Below are positions 18,962 through 27,081 of a stretch of DNA of 64,000 nt, in pieces (position 1 is the stretch's first letter; each line of letters begins with the position of its first letter). Below the pieces are notes generated by a model, which had not been told where the DNA came from, searched no databases, and worked only from the letters and a program-made list of their open reading frames with translations. The DNA comes from CAKXIK01 sp050947015 (GTDB taxonomy: Bacteria; Bacillota; Clostridia; Oscillospirales; Acutalibacteraceae). The stretch spans positions 61,000 to 124,999 of the forward strand of contig JBMNVT010000003.1 of assembly GCA_050947015.1 (NCBI GenBank), written 5' to 3'. The position numbers and the translations under genes are program-made.

Positions 18962-19674
18962 AAGCATTGATTTTTGCCGCAGGACGAGGTACCCGCATCA
19001 GCCGCTACCTGAACGGAAATCCGAAGTGCACGGTTCATATCGGGAATGAACCGTTGATTCACTATACTGTCCGGCTGCTGCAAAAGCACGGTGTTACAGA
19101 TATTGCGCTCGTGGTGGGCTATCAGCAGCAGGCAATTCGTGATGTGCTGAAGGATGCTTCGGTGTCGTTTTATGATAACCCGTTTTTTGATGTGACGAAC
19201 AGCATCGCTTCGGCATGGTTTGCGCGGGATTTCATTGCCGGGGATGATATTCTTTTCATGAACGGAGATGTTTTCATGGAAGAACCCCTGCTCGAGGAAC
19301 TGCTGCGGCAAAATTGTACCGGATCGGTGCTGTTTTCGGATGAATCCCGGAAAGAGGAAGCCGATTATAAGCTGTATTATGAGAACGGGCGATTGCTCAA
19401 ATACGGTAAGGAGCTTACCGGTGCCGACGTGACCGGCGAATATATTGGCGTGGCGCGCATCGACCGCAGCTTTGTGCCGCAGTTTTCCGAACGGCTGAAT
19501 GAAATGATCGCCTCGCAGCAGCATGGGGTCTGGTGGGAGAATGTGCTCTATTCTCTCAGCGACCGCCAATTTGTAGAGGTTCGGGATATTGGCGGGCGGT
19601 TTTGGGCTGAAGTAGATTATATTGAAGATTACGAGCGGATTGCGCAGTTTGTAAAAGTACACCCGACCGTTTGA
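18958..19674 (+). CDS. Sugar/choline-type nucleotidyltransferase, PntC/LicC-like
   Basis: A 238-residue nucleotidyltransferase starting at a GTG that overlaps the previous stop by four bases (GTGA). The N-terminus has FAAGRGTRIS and NGNPKCTVHIGNEPLIHYTV; further blocks are NPFFDVTNSIASAW, FMNGDVFME and WAEVDYIEDYERI near the C-terminus. This layout matches LicC (phosphocholine) and PntC (2-aminoethylphosphonate) cytidylyltransferases more than hexose-1-phosphate enzymes. The expected product is a CDP-activated amino-alcohol or phosphonate handed to the CDP-alcohol transferase encoded next. Substrate assignment is inferred from the three-gene cassette. Confidence 0.75.
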   Translation: MKALIFAAGRGTRISRYLNGNPKCTVHIGNEPLIHYTVRLLQKHGVTDIALVVGYQQQAIRDVLKDASVSFYDNPFFDVTNSIASAWFARDFIAGDDILFMNGDVFMEEPLLEELLRQNCTGSVLFSDESRKEEADYKLYYENGRLLKYGKELTGADVTGEYIGVARIDRSFVPQFSERLNEMIASQQHGVWWENVLYSLSDRQFVEVRDIGGRFWAEVDYIEDYERIAQFVKVHPTV

Positions 19675-19697
19675 TTGGAAAGATGGGAGGAAGATCT

Positions 19698-20414
19698 GTG
19701 AAATACAGTACCATTCGCAAGGAATATCAGCATCATAGTTTGAATGGCATGGTGTTTGTCGACCCGTATGCAACGCTGCTTTCTCCGCTGGTGACAAAGG
19801 TCTGCCTCCGGTTGGGGCTGATCCCGAATGTGGTTACGCTCTGCATGATCGGCAGCGGAATCCTTGGCGCCGTTTTTTTTGCGCTGCCGTTTCTGTGGGC
19901 AAAAATCGTTGGCGCCGTTTTGATCCATCTGTGGTATGTATTAGACTGCAGCGACGGGGAAGTGGCGCGGATTACCAAGCGCTTTTCCAAATTCGGCACG
20001 GAAATTGATTATACGGCGCATATTGTTAATCATCCGATGTTTTTGGCCGCGTTTTTGCTGACGCTGCTGCAGAGCAATACCGGGATCTCTCAGCTGACGC
20101 TTTGCGTAGTTTTCTTCGGAATCCTTGCGTTGAATATGATTTATCGCAGTTTATCCAGCTTTGGTCTGTTATATGATTTAAAAACGGAGAAAAACGCTTC
20201 CGTTGCGCAGCCGGGGCGTTTGGGATTGAAGCAGCTGATCGTCTTTTGCTCTAATATATTTGTTCAGCTGCCCAATTTTGCGCTCCTTTTTCCGATTGTA
20301 TATTTTATTTCTTCGCAAGCCGCGTTTTGGTATGCTGTCATTGTACTCTGCTTCAATGTGCTTTTTGTCCCGTACGGCGTGCTGAGCTGGCTGCGCAGGA
20401 TCATAAATCAATGA
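19698..20414 (+). CDS. CDP-alcohol phosphatidyltransferase with a variant active site
   Basis: A 238-residue membrane enzyme with about six helices, starting at GTG 19698 seven bases after GGGAGG. The CDP-alcohol motif is present as LDCSDGEVAR, eight residues, G, three residues, D, three residues, then H: the fourth Asp, the general base in the standard motif, is His (DYTAH). I believe some polysaccharide-locus members share this, so it may mark a subfamily. The enzyme would transfer a phospho- or phosphono-alcohol from a CDP carrier onto a lipid or glycan acceptor at the membrane, using the product of the preceding nucleotidyltransferase. Confidence 0.8.
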   Translation: MKYSTIRKEYQHHSLNGMVFVDPYATLLSPLVTKVCLRLGLIPNVVTLCMIGSGILGAVFFALPFLWAKIVGAVLIHLWYVLDCSDGEVARITKRFSKFGTEIDYTAHIVNHPMFLAAFLLTLLQSNTGISQLTLCVVFFGILALNMIYRSLSSFGLLYDLKTEKNASVAQPGRLGLKQLIVFCSNIFVQLPNFALLFPIVYFISSQAAFWYAVIVLCFNVLFVPYGVLSWLRRIINQ

Positions 20415-20499
20415 CCGAAATCAGGAAGAATGTCCCGAAAGATGACCGGCTGTGTGGTGCTGTAGGGAGCACAATTGCTGCTTAAAAGGGAGGAAAAAG

Positions 20500-21654
20500 A
20501 TGAAAAATATTGAGGAATCGGCTTCTCGTGCGTGCAGTGCGTGCGGGGCGTGCTTTGCGGTTTGTCCGACAAATGCGGTTTCGTGGAATTCAGCAGGCGT
20601 GTTTTTAAGAGCTCAGGTGGAACAGACACGCTGCATAGGATGCGGAAAATGTCAATCTGTTTGTCATCGTTTTTCCCAGCCACTCGCCGAATCTATTTAT
20701 TCACATCGGCAGGTTTTTGCGGGAGCAAGCAAAAGTGAGGAGGTCCTGGCAAGGTCCACTTCCGGCGGAGCAGCGTATGAACTGGCGCGCGCGGCACTGA
20801 AAAACGGGTATTTTGTCATCGGATCTGTCTATGATGCGACAGAGCAGCGTGCAAAGCATCGGATCGTTCAGAACGAACAGGAACTGCAGGCGCTGTGTGG
20901 GTCAAAGTATATTCCCAGCGATCTTTCTGAAATTTGGAGCAAGATCTCCCCGGAGCAGAAATATCTTGTGATCGGAACGCCTTGTCAGATTGCAGGAATG
21001 CGGGCTGTTGCCAAACAATTGCATTCGGATGGGCAATTTGTATTTGTCGATTTTTTCTGTCACGGGAATTCGTCCGTTTTGGTCTGGAATAAATACTTGG
21101 ACTATTTGCAGGAGAAGTTGGGCGGAGCGCCTGAAACGGTACAATTCCGCTGCAAAGAACGCGGATGGCACACCTTTTTGCTGAAGGCTTCTTCCGGCAG
21201 AGCAGTTTATTACGGAGAAGGGATCCATGACCCGTTTTATGCACTGTTCTTGTCCGAAGCATCGATCGAAAAGGATTGCTTTTCCTGCCGTTTTCGCTTT
21301 GACCAGATCGCGTCAGACATCCGCGTGGGCGATTTTTGGGGAAAAAAGTATCAGCAGAATAACAAGGGGGTGTCTGTCATTCTGGCACAGACAGATTGCG
21401 GGATGCAGTGGCTGGAAAAACTGCAGCAGGAAGATTCCATGATGCTGCAGCCATGCGATTTTGAGGAGCTGCGCTGCTTGAAAGAGGGCAGCGATCACGG
21501 CCGGAAACCCATTCCGCCGTTTTGCGAGGAAACCATGCGCCGACTGCAGGAGAGCGGACTGGAGGCAGCTGCAAAGTACGCGGTCGACGGGCAGAAAAGG
21601 AATCAGCTCAAAAGCAGGATCGGCAGAGTTTTGCGTCGTTTCAAGGTCAGATGA
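20500..21654 (+). CDS. FrhB-like iron-sulfur flavoprotein (coenzyme F420 hydrogenase beta-subunit family)
   Basis: A 384-residue protein. Two 4Fe-4S motifs open it: CSACGACFAVCPTNAV (about 12-27) and CIGCGKCQSVCHRF (about 46-59). The F420 hydrogenase/dehydrogenase beta-subunit N and C domains follow, with TSGGAAYELARAAL, GTPCQIAGMR, FFCHGNSS and the cysteine-containing FSCRFRFDQIASDIRVGDFWG. In bacteria these proteins often sit beside polysaccharide pyruvyl transferases in surface-glycan loci, as here, but their reaction is not established; a flavin-dependent reduction of a sugar or lipid intermediate is conceivable. The start at 20500 is behind GGGAGG. Confidence 0.82.
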   Translation: MKNIEESASRACSACGACFAVCPTNAVSWNSAGVFLRAQVEQTRCIGCGKCQSVCHRFSQPLAESIYSHRQVFAGASKSEEVLARSTSGGAAYELARAALKNGYFVIGSVYDATEQRAKHRIVQNEQELQALCGSKYIPSDLSEIWSKISPEQKYLVIGTPCQIAGMRAVAKQLHSDGQFVFVDFFCHGNSSVLVWNKYLDYLQEKLGGAPETVQFRCKERGWHTFLLKASSGRAVYYGEGIHDPFYALFLSEASIEKDCFSCRFRFDQIASDIRVGDFWGKKYQQNNKGVSVILAQTDCGMQWLEKLQQEDSMMLQPCDFEELRCLKEGSDHGRKPIPPFCEETMRRLQESGLEAAAKYAVDGQKRNQLKSRIGRVLRRFKVR

Positions 21655-21695
21655 TGAAAATAAAAATTGGGTATGCGGGATGATGAGAGAAACTT

Positions 21696-22886
21696 ATGAA
21701 TATTTTATTGCTCAATGCAGGCAACACCTATAACTACGGCTCGATGATGATGGCGGAAAATCTGATCCATTATATGCATCAGGAAGCACCGGAGGATGAG
21801 TTCTGGATCCATGGGGATGAACTGCATGTACAAAGGCTGCGGGAAGCGACCGGTTTGGATTCGCTGAAAGCAGTGACTTTTTCGGAATTGATCTGGTGCA
21901 AAAAGATCCGGATTGCAGATGTTCTGCATCGGGCGGGAATCCCGGTGCTTTCTCCCTTGGCAAAGCGGATGGATCGCATTTATTTTTTGGGTGGAGATGA
22001 TTTTACCGAGATTTACGGATCTCGGCAGCTTGTCTGGTGCCTGAAGATGATCGACATGCTGAAGCAGAAAAACCAGAATTATATGGCGTTGGTCGGGCAG
22101 ACCATCGGTCCTTTTTCAGCGGAGATAGAACAGAAGGCAATCGATATCTTTCAAAAAATGGATATGATTTCCTTGCGGGAAGAAAAATCCTTCGACTATT
22201 TAAAGAAAAAAGGAGTACAGAGGATCGAAATGACGTCAGATCTAGCGCTGCTGCCGCTTTGCCGCGAGCCGCAGGTGCAGAAGATTTTGCCCGACCGGAA
22301 AAAGCAGGTCTTGTTCTGCCCAAGCCAGATCATGCATCATTATGCAAAGATCGACGACGTGAAACAATTCCGGGATCTGAACGAGAAGATTGCCCGAAAA
22401 GTATTGGAAGATCCGGAACTGCGTCTTGTGATTCTGCCGCATGTTTTTGACGACCGGACACACGGAGACGTGGAAGCTGCCGAGGATCTTTATGAGCGGT
22501 TGGCCGATCAGAAAGACCGAGTGGAACTGATCAGGGAGCCGGTTTTGCCTTATCAGGTACGCGAAATGATTTACCGTTCACGCTTTATTGTGGCGGAACG
22601 GATGCATCCCGCGATTTCCGGCCTGGAATGCGAAACTCCCTCACTTGTGTTTTCTTACGGAAGAAAATATGAAGGGATCTTTGAAAAAATGTACGGCCTG
22701 GGCAAGACCGTCATTGACATGCGCAATTATGATGACTATCACATCATTTGGAAAGACGTGCAGACAGCCATGGATTATATTGCGCAGAATCTGGAGGACC
22801 TCAGCAGCAGGATCGCTGCAAGAAATCAAGTATCACAGGCCGAGGTCCGGAAGCATATTCAACAGTTGGTTACTCATTTACGGTGA
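21696..22886 (+). CDS. Polysaccharide pyruvyl transferase family protein
   Basis: A 396-residue member of the WcaK/CsaB/AmsJ family that adds pyruvate ketals to sugars using phosphoenolpyruvate. Family blocks include NAGNTYNYGSMMMAENLI at the N-terminus, IYFLGGDDFTEIY, LVGQTIGPFS (about 127-136), EEKSFDYLKKKGV with MTSDLALL, and the C-terminal VAERMHPAISGLECETPSLVFSY with the conserved H. It follows the FrhB-like gene by 41 bases, a pairing common in capsule loci. It would give the surface polymer a negative charge and possible anchoring sites for SLH-type proteins (inference). Confidence 0.85.
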   Translation: MNILLLNAGNTYNYGSMMMAENLIHYMHQEAPEDEFWIHGDELHVQRLREATGLDSLKAVTFSELIWCKKIRIADVLHRAGIPVLSPLAKRMDRIYFLGGDDFTEIYGSRQLVWCLKMIDMLKQKNQNYMALVGQTIGPFSAEIEQKAIDIFQKMDMISLREEKSFDYLKKKGVQRIEMTSDLALLPLCREPQVQKILPDRKKQVLFCPSQIMHHYAKIDDVKQFRDLNEKIARKVLEDPELRLVILPHVFDDRTHGDVEAAEDLYERLADQKDRVELIREPVLPYQVREMIYRSRFIVAERMHPAISGLECETPSLVFSYGRKYEGIFEKMYGLGKTVIDMRNYDDYHIIWKDVQTAMDYIAQNLEDLSSRIAARNQVSQAEVRKHIQQLVTHLR

Positions 22887-22917
22887 TTCAAAGCTGAGGA
22901 AGAAAGGAAATGATTGC

Positions 22918-23802
22918 ATGAAAGGCATTATTCTTGCCGGCGGAGCCGGAACGCGTCTGTACCCCCTGACGATGGTCACATCCAAACAGCTGCTGCCGGT
23001 TTATGACAAACCGATGATCTATTATCCGCTTTCCACGCTGATGCTTGCCGGAATCCGCGATATTTTGATTATCTCAACGCCGACCGATCTGCCGAATTTT
23101 GAGCGGCTGCTTGGCGACGGAAGCCAGTACGGAATTTCGCTTTCGTACAAGGTGCAGCCTTCGCCGGACGGACTGGCGCAGGCGTTTTTGCTCGGCGAGG
23201 AATTCATCGGGGACGATTGCTGCGCAATGGTGCTCGGGGACAATATTTTTTACGGCAACGGATTCGGAAAGCTGCTGCGTGCGGCAGCAGCCGATGCGCA
23301 GGAGGGCAAGGCCACTGTGTTCGGCTATTACGTCAATGATCCGGAACGGTTTGGTATCGTTGAGTTTGACAAGGACGGCAAAGTGATCTCCGTGGAAGAG
23401 AAACCGAAGCACCCAAAGTCAAACTATTGCATTACCGGCCTGTATTTCTATGACCGCAGGGTTGTGGAGCTTGCAAAGCAGGTCAAACCGAGTGCGCGCG
23501 GCGAGCTGGAGATTACCGACCTCAACCGGCTGTATCTGGAGGACGGCTCACTGAACGTGCAGCTGCTCGGCCGCGGCTATGCGTGGCTTGACACCGGAAC
23601 GATGGACAGCCTCGTCGAAGCGTCCGACTTTGTGCAGATGATCGAAAAACGCCAGAGCATTCAGATTTCCGCCATTGAGGAAATCGCTTACAAAAACGGA
23701 TGGATTGATCGGGAAAAATTGCTGGAATCGGCGAAACGGTACGGTAAATCACCGTACGGCGAACATTTAAAGCGTGTTGCCGAAGGAAAGATTCAGTATT
23801 AA
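22918..23802 (+). CDS. rfbA: Glucose-1-phosphate thymidylyltransferase
   Basis: A 294-residue RmlA, first enzyme of dTDP-L-rhamnose synthesis (dTTP plus glucose 1-phosphate to dTDP-glucose). The N-terminal LAGGAGTRLYPLTMVTSKQL, YDKPMIYYPLSTLML, LGDNIFYGNG, VEEKPKHPKSNY, EITDLNR and AWLDTGTMDSL are near-consensus. Start ATG 22918 lies behind AGAAAGGA; upstream in-frame starts belong to no plausible extension. It opens a same-strand rfbA-rfbC-(small ORF)-rfbB-rfbD set completing the pathway, and dTDP-glucose feedback control by rhamnose is known for the family. Confidence 0.97.
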   Translation: MKGIILAGGAGTRLYPLTMVTSKQLLPVYDKPMIYYPLSTLMLAGIRDILIISTPTDLPNFERLLGDGSQYGISLSYKVQPSPDGLAQAFLLGEEFIGDDCCAMVLGDNIFYGNGFGKLLRAAAADAQEGKATVFGYYVNDPERFGIVEFDKDGKVISVEEKPKHPKSNYCITGLYFYDRRVVELAKQVKPSARGELEITDLNRLYLEDGSLNVQLLGRGYAWLDTGTMDSLVEASDFVQMIEKRQSIQISAIEEIAYKNGWIDREKLLESAKRYGKSPYGEHLKRVAEGKIQY

Positions 23803-23885
23803 ACCTGCCCGAAATGCGAAAAGCTTCGTTTTCCGGGAAAAATACAGTGGACATTCTTTTGTCCGTGATAAAGAGAGGCATTGTT

Positions 23886-24446
23886 ATGATAAAGGTCATA
23901 GAGACAAAATTGCCGGAAGTGAAAATTCTGGAGCCGGATGTGTTCGGCGACCACCGCGGGTGGTTTATGGAGACCTGGTCAAAGCAAAAACTTGAGGCGC
24001 TTGGGATTTGTCTGGATTTTGTGCAGGATAATCAAAGCTTCACCGCCAAAAAGGGAACGCTGCGCGGGCTGCATTTTCAGAACGGCGAATGGTCACAGGC
24101 CAAGCTGGTGCGCGTGGTTGCCGGAGCTGTGCTGGACGTTGCGGTCGATCTTCGCCGCGGCTCGCCCACATATCTGCAGTGGGTCGGGGTCGAGCTTTCT
24201 GCCGAAAATAAGCGGCAGCTGCTGATCCCGCGCGGATTTGGCCATGGATTTGTCACGCTGACAGACAATGTGGAGTTTGTTTATAAAGTGGACAATGATT
24301 ATAACAAGGAAAGCGACCGCTCCATTCGTTTTGACGACCCTGCCATCGGGGTTGACTGGGGTGTTTCCGATCCGATTTTGTCTGAAAAAGACTTAAAAGC
24401 GCCGTTGCTCAAGGACAGCGACTGCAGCTTTGTCTATTCCGAATAA
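23886..24446 (+). CDS. rfbC: dTDP-4-dehydrorhamnose 3,5-epimerase
   Basis: A 186-residue cupin-type epimerase, third reaction of dTDP-rhamnose synthesis. Typical features are FGDHRGWFMETWSK, FVQDNQSFTAKKGTLRGLHFQ with the catalytic His in RGLHFQ, AVLDVAVDLRRGSPTY, IPRGFGHGFVTL and FVYKVDNDYN. Start ATG 23886 gives the normal length; the upstream in-frame ATG would add 24 unlikely residues. It sits 83 bases after rfbA. Confidence 0.96.
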   Translation: MIKVIETKLPEVKILEPDVFGDHRGWFMETWSKQKLEALGICLDFVQDNQSFTAKKGTLRGLHFQNGEWSQAKLVRVVAGAVLDVAVDLRRGSPTYLQWVGVELSAENKRQLLIPRGFGHGFVTLTDNVEFVYKVDNDYNKESDRSIRFDDPAIGVDWGVSDPILSEKDLKAPLLKDSDCSFVYSE

Positions 24447-24498
24447 TCAAAGAGCAAATCCGTGTATGAATCGGCTGCGTATCTAAGAGGGATGAGCT

Positions 24499-24618
24499 AT
24501 GGGACAGATCGCAAATCAAATGGTTTTGGAGCTTTTCTTCAAATGGAAAGAAAAGCTGAAACAGAAACGCGAACAAAGAAAGAACGATAAGCAACAGAAA
24601 ACGGATGAGAAAAAATAA
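24499..24618 (+). CDS. Small 39-residue charged protein between rfbC and rfbB
   Basis: An open frame from ATG 24499 to TAA 24618 has AAGAGGGATGAGCT directly upstream, a credible ribosome site. The peptide begins MGQIANQMVLELFFKWKEKL, an amphipathic or membrane-touching helix, and ends in a Lys/Gln/Glu-rich tail (KQKREQRKNDKQQK). It lies in the 290-base gap between rfbC and rfbB on the same strand. Function is unknown. It might associate with the membrane or the rhamnose enzymes, or be a leader-like peptide. Confidence 0.5.
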   Translation: MGQIANQMVLELFFKWKEKLKQKREQRKNDKQQKTDEKK

Positions 24619-24736
24619 ACAGCTTGCTTTTCGTTGAGAAAAGCAGCACAGATAAACCGGCAGGCAAAACGCCATACTGTCTATGACCCAGCCGCGAAAC
24701 GGCTTGCCGGGTGAGGTGAAAAGGAGTGATTTTGCC

Positions 24737-25765
24737 ATGACGATCGTTGTAACGGGCGGCGCCGGATTTATCGGCAGCAATTTTGTTTACTTTCAGTTGA
24801 AAAACCATCCGGAAGATCGAATTGTCTGCCTGGACGCGCTGACCTATGCGGGTAATCTTGCCACACTGGAACCCGCTATGAAGAATCCGAATTTTCGCTT
24901 TGTAAAAGGCGATATTACCGACCGCGCCTGCGTTGCAAAGCTGTTTGAAGAAGAAAAACCGGATGTTATTGTGAACTTTGCCGCAGAAAGCCATGTTGAC
25001 CGCTCGGTGGAAAACCCGGGTGTGTTTCTGCACACCAATATTATCGGCACGCAAGTTTTGATGGACGCCTGCCGCAAATACGGCATCAAGCGTTACCATC
25101 AGGTTTCCACCGATGAGGTTTACGGTGATTTGCCGCTTGACCGCCCGGATTTGTTCTTTACCGAGGAAACGCCGATCCATACATCCAGCCCGTATTCGGC
25201 GTCGAAGGCATCGGCCGATTTGCTGGTGCTGGCTTATCACCGCACGTTTGGGCTGCCGGTCTCCATTACGCGCTGCTCAAACAATTACGGACCGTACCAT
25301 TTTCCGGAGAAACTGATCCCGCTGATGATCACCCGCGCGCTGGCGGATGAATCGCTGCCGGTATACGGAACAGGCGAAAATGTGCGCGACTGGCTGTATG
25401 TGGAAGATCACTGCAGCGCGATCGACCTTGTGATCCGTAAAGGGCGGGAGGGTGAAATCTATAACATTGGCGGGCATAATGAACGCACCAATCTGGAGGT
25501 TGTGCGGGCAGTACTGCGCGAGTTGAACAAACCAGAAAGCCTGATTACCTATGTGAAGGATCGGCCCGGCCATGACCGCCGTTATGCCATTGATCCGACC
25601 AAGATTCACAACGAGCTTGGCTGGCTGCCCCAAACCAAATTTGACGCCGGAATCCATCAGACCGTTCAATGGTATCTGGCAAACCGCGAATGGTGGGAGA
25701 ACATTTTGCGCGGAGATTACCAGAGCTACTACGAGCGCATGTACGCGAACCGAGGCAAAGCCTGA
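24737..25765 (+). CDS. rfbB: dTDP-glucose 4,6-dehydratase
   Basis: A 342-residue extended SDR, second reaction of dTDP-rhamnose synthesis. NAD binding is TGGAGFIGSNFV, the catalytic region is STDEVYGDL with the Asp-Glu pair, and YxxxK is YSASKASADL. CSNNYGPYHFPEKLIPLMI and VRDWLYVEDHC are diagnostic of RmlB. The start at 24737 follows AAGGAGTGATTTTGCC. The gene lies 118 bases after the small ORF; no terminator separates them. Confidence 0.97.
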   Translation: MTIVVTGGAGFIGSNFVYFQLKNHPEDRIVCLDALTYAGNLATLEPAMKNPNFRFVKGDITDRACVAKLFEEEKPDVIVNFAAESHVDRSVENPGVFLHTNIIGTQVLMDACRKYGIKRYHQVSTDEVYGDLPLDRPDLFFTEETPIHTSSPYSASKASADLLVLAYHRTFGLPVSITRCSNNYGPYHFPEKLIPLMITRALADESLPVYGTGENVRDWLYVEDHCSAIDLVIRKGREGEIYNIGGHNERTNLEVVRAVLRELNKPESLITYVKDRPGHDRRYAIDPTKIHNELGWLPQTKFDAGIHQTVQWYLANREWWENILRGDYQSYYERMYANRGKA

Positions 25766-25812
25766 GAGCCGGGCGCACACGGCGGTAGCCGTTTTGAAAG
25801 GGGAATGATCCG

Positions 25813-26673
25813 ATGAAGGTTTTGGTTACCGGTGTAAAGGGGCAGTTGGGCTATGATATGATCCGACGCCTCAACGAGCGAAAGATTGAATGTAAGGGCG
25901 TTGATCTTGAGGATTTTGATCTTACCGATCGGGAAGCGGTGATGGCGGCTGTCGAGGCATATGCACCGGATGCAGTGGTTCATTGCGCAGCCTATACCGC
26001 GGTGGACAAAGCGGAAGAAATGCAGGACGTCTGCCGCGCGGTGAACGTGGGAGGAACACGCAATATTGCGCTGGCCTGCCGTGCCGTTGGCGCAAAGATG
26101 ATCTACCTGAGTACGGATTATGTATTTGAAGGCAAGGGAACAGAGCCGTTTGAGCCGGATTCGCCAAAAAAACCGATCAACTTTTATGGATTAACAAAGC
26201 TCCTTGGTGAAAATGAGGTAACCGGCTTGCTGGATCGGTACTTTATTGTTCGTATTTCATGGGTGTTTGGGATCAATGGCAAGAATTTTGTCAAAACCAT
26301 GCTGCGCCTTGGCAAGGAAAAGGAAAGTGTCAGCGTGGTGAATGACCAGATTGGTTCTCCAACCTATACCTATGACCTCGCTGCGCTGCTCTGCGATATG
26401 CTGGAAAGCGAAAAGTACGGAATTTACCATGCGACGAATGAAGGGTTTTGTGCCTGGAGCGATTTTGCCGCTGCCATCATGCAAGAAGGCGGGCTTTCCT
26501 GCAAGGTGAAGCCCATCCCATCGTCTGAATACCCGGCGGCCAAGGCGGCGCGCCCGGCAAATTCCCGGATGTCAAAGGAAAGGCTGGTGCAGGCCGGTTT
26601 TTCCCGTCTACCGTCTTGGCAGGATGCTCTGCACCGCTATATGATCGAACTGCGTGAGAATGGACAGGCATAA
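25813..26673 (+). CDS. rfbD: dTDP-4-dehydrorhamnose reductase
   Basis: A 286-residue SDR completing dTDP-L-rhamnose with NAD(P)H. Signatures are VTGVKGQLGYDM, VVHCAAYTAVDKAEE, YLSTDYVFEG, the catalytic NFYGLTKLLGE (YxxxK), RISWVFG and DQIGSPTYTYDLA. It is the last gene of the polysaccharide locus, behind GAAAGGGGAATGATCCG, and a strong terminator follows 52 bases after its stop. Confidence 0.97.
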   Translation: MKVLVTGVKGQLGYDMIRRLNERKIECKGVDLEDFDLTDREAVMAAVEAYAPDAVVHCAAYTAVDKAEEMQDVCRAVNVGGTRNIALACRAVGAKMIYLSTDYVFEGKGTEPFEPDSPKKPINFYGLTKLLGENEVTGLLDRYFIVRISWVFGINGKNFVKTMLRLGKEKESVSVVNDQIGSPTYTYDLAALLCDMLESEKYGIYHATNEGFCAWSDFAAAIMQEGGLSCKVKPIPSSEYPAAKAARPANSRMSKERLVQAGFSRLPSWQDALHRYMIELRENGQA

Positions 26674-26724
26674 TATACCGATGCAGAGGGAAGAAAATTT
26701 CTAATACAAATTATCCTCTCAGCA

Positions 26725-26770
26725 AAACAAACCGGCAGGATCTCTTTTGATTCTGCCGGTTTGTTTTTTT
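26725..26770 (+). terminator. Strong intrinsic terminator after rfbD
   Basis: A 13-15-bp stem (AACAAACCGGCAG...CTGCCGGTTTGTT) around a GATCTCTTTTGATT loop runs into a T tract, with complementary A's on the left arm so it could work both ways. It closes the 16-kb polysaccharide locus. Confidence 0.9.
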
Positions 26771-27081
26771 ATAAGGCGTGGTGTAAAAAATAAATGGTAA
26801 CATAATAAGTAAAAAATAAATTTATTAATTGAGAAATGTGACTAAAAGATATACTATGAAGAAAAGAAAAAACTAAATGGTGGTAATTTTCCAAAGAAGC
26901 TTAATGAAGACAGATCCAGCAAATGCTATGGTTTTACAAAAAACGAATGAAGACGAGGCGAATAATTTATGTAAAAGAATAAAATAAGAACAATACCTGA
27001 AATACAAAACAAAGAAAACTCAATTTTGACAGATACGAAAAACATTCAAAAAGCGCAGCTAAAACGAAAGGTATGATTATT
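26771..27081. other. AT-rich intergenic region
   Basis: No gene is seen in these 311 bases. TTGAGA at about 26829 and TATACT 15 bases later could be a weak promoter for the surface-protein gene. The composition is much more AT-rich than the rfb genes. Confidence 0.5.
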
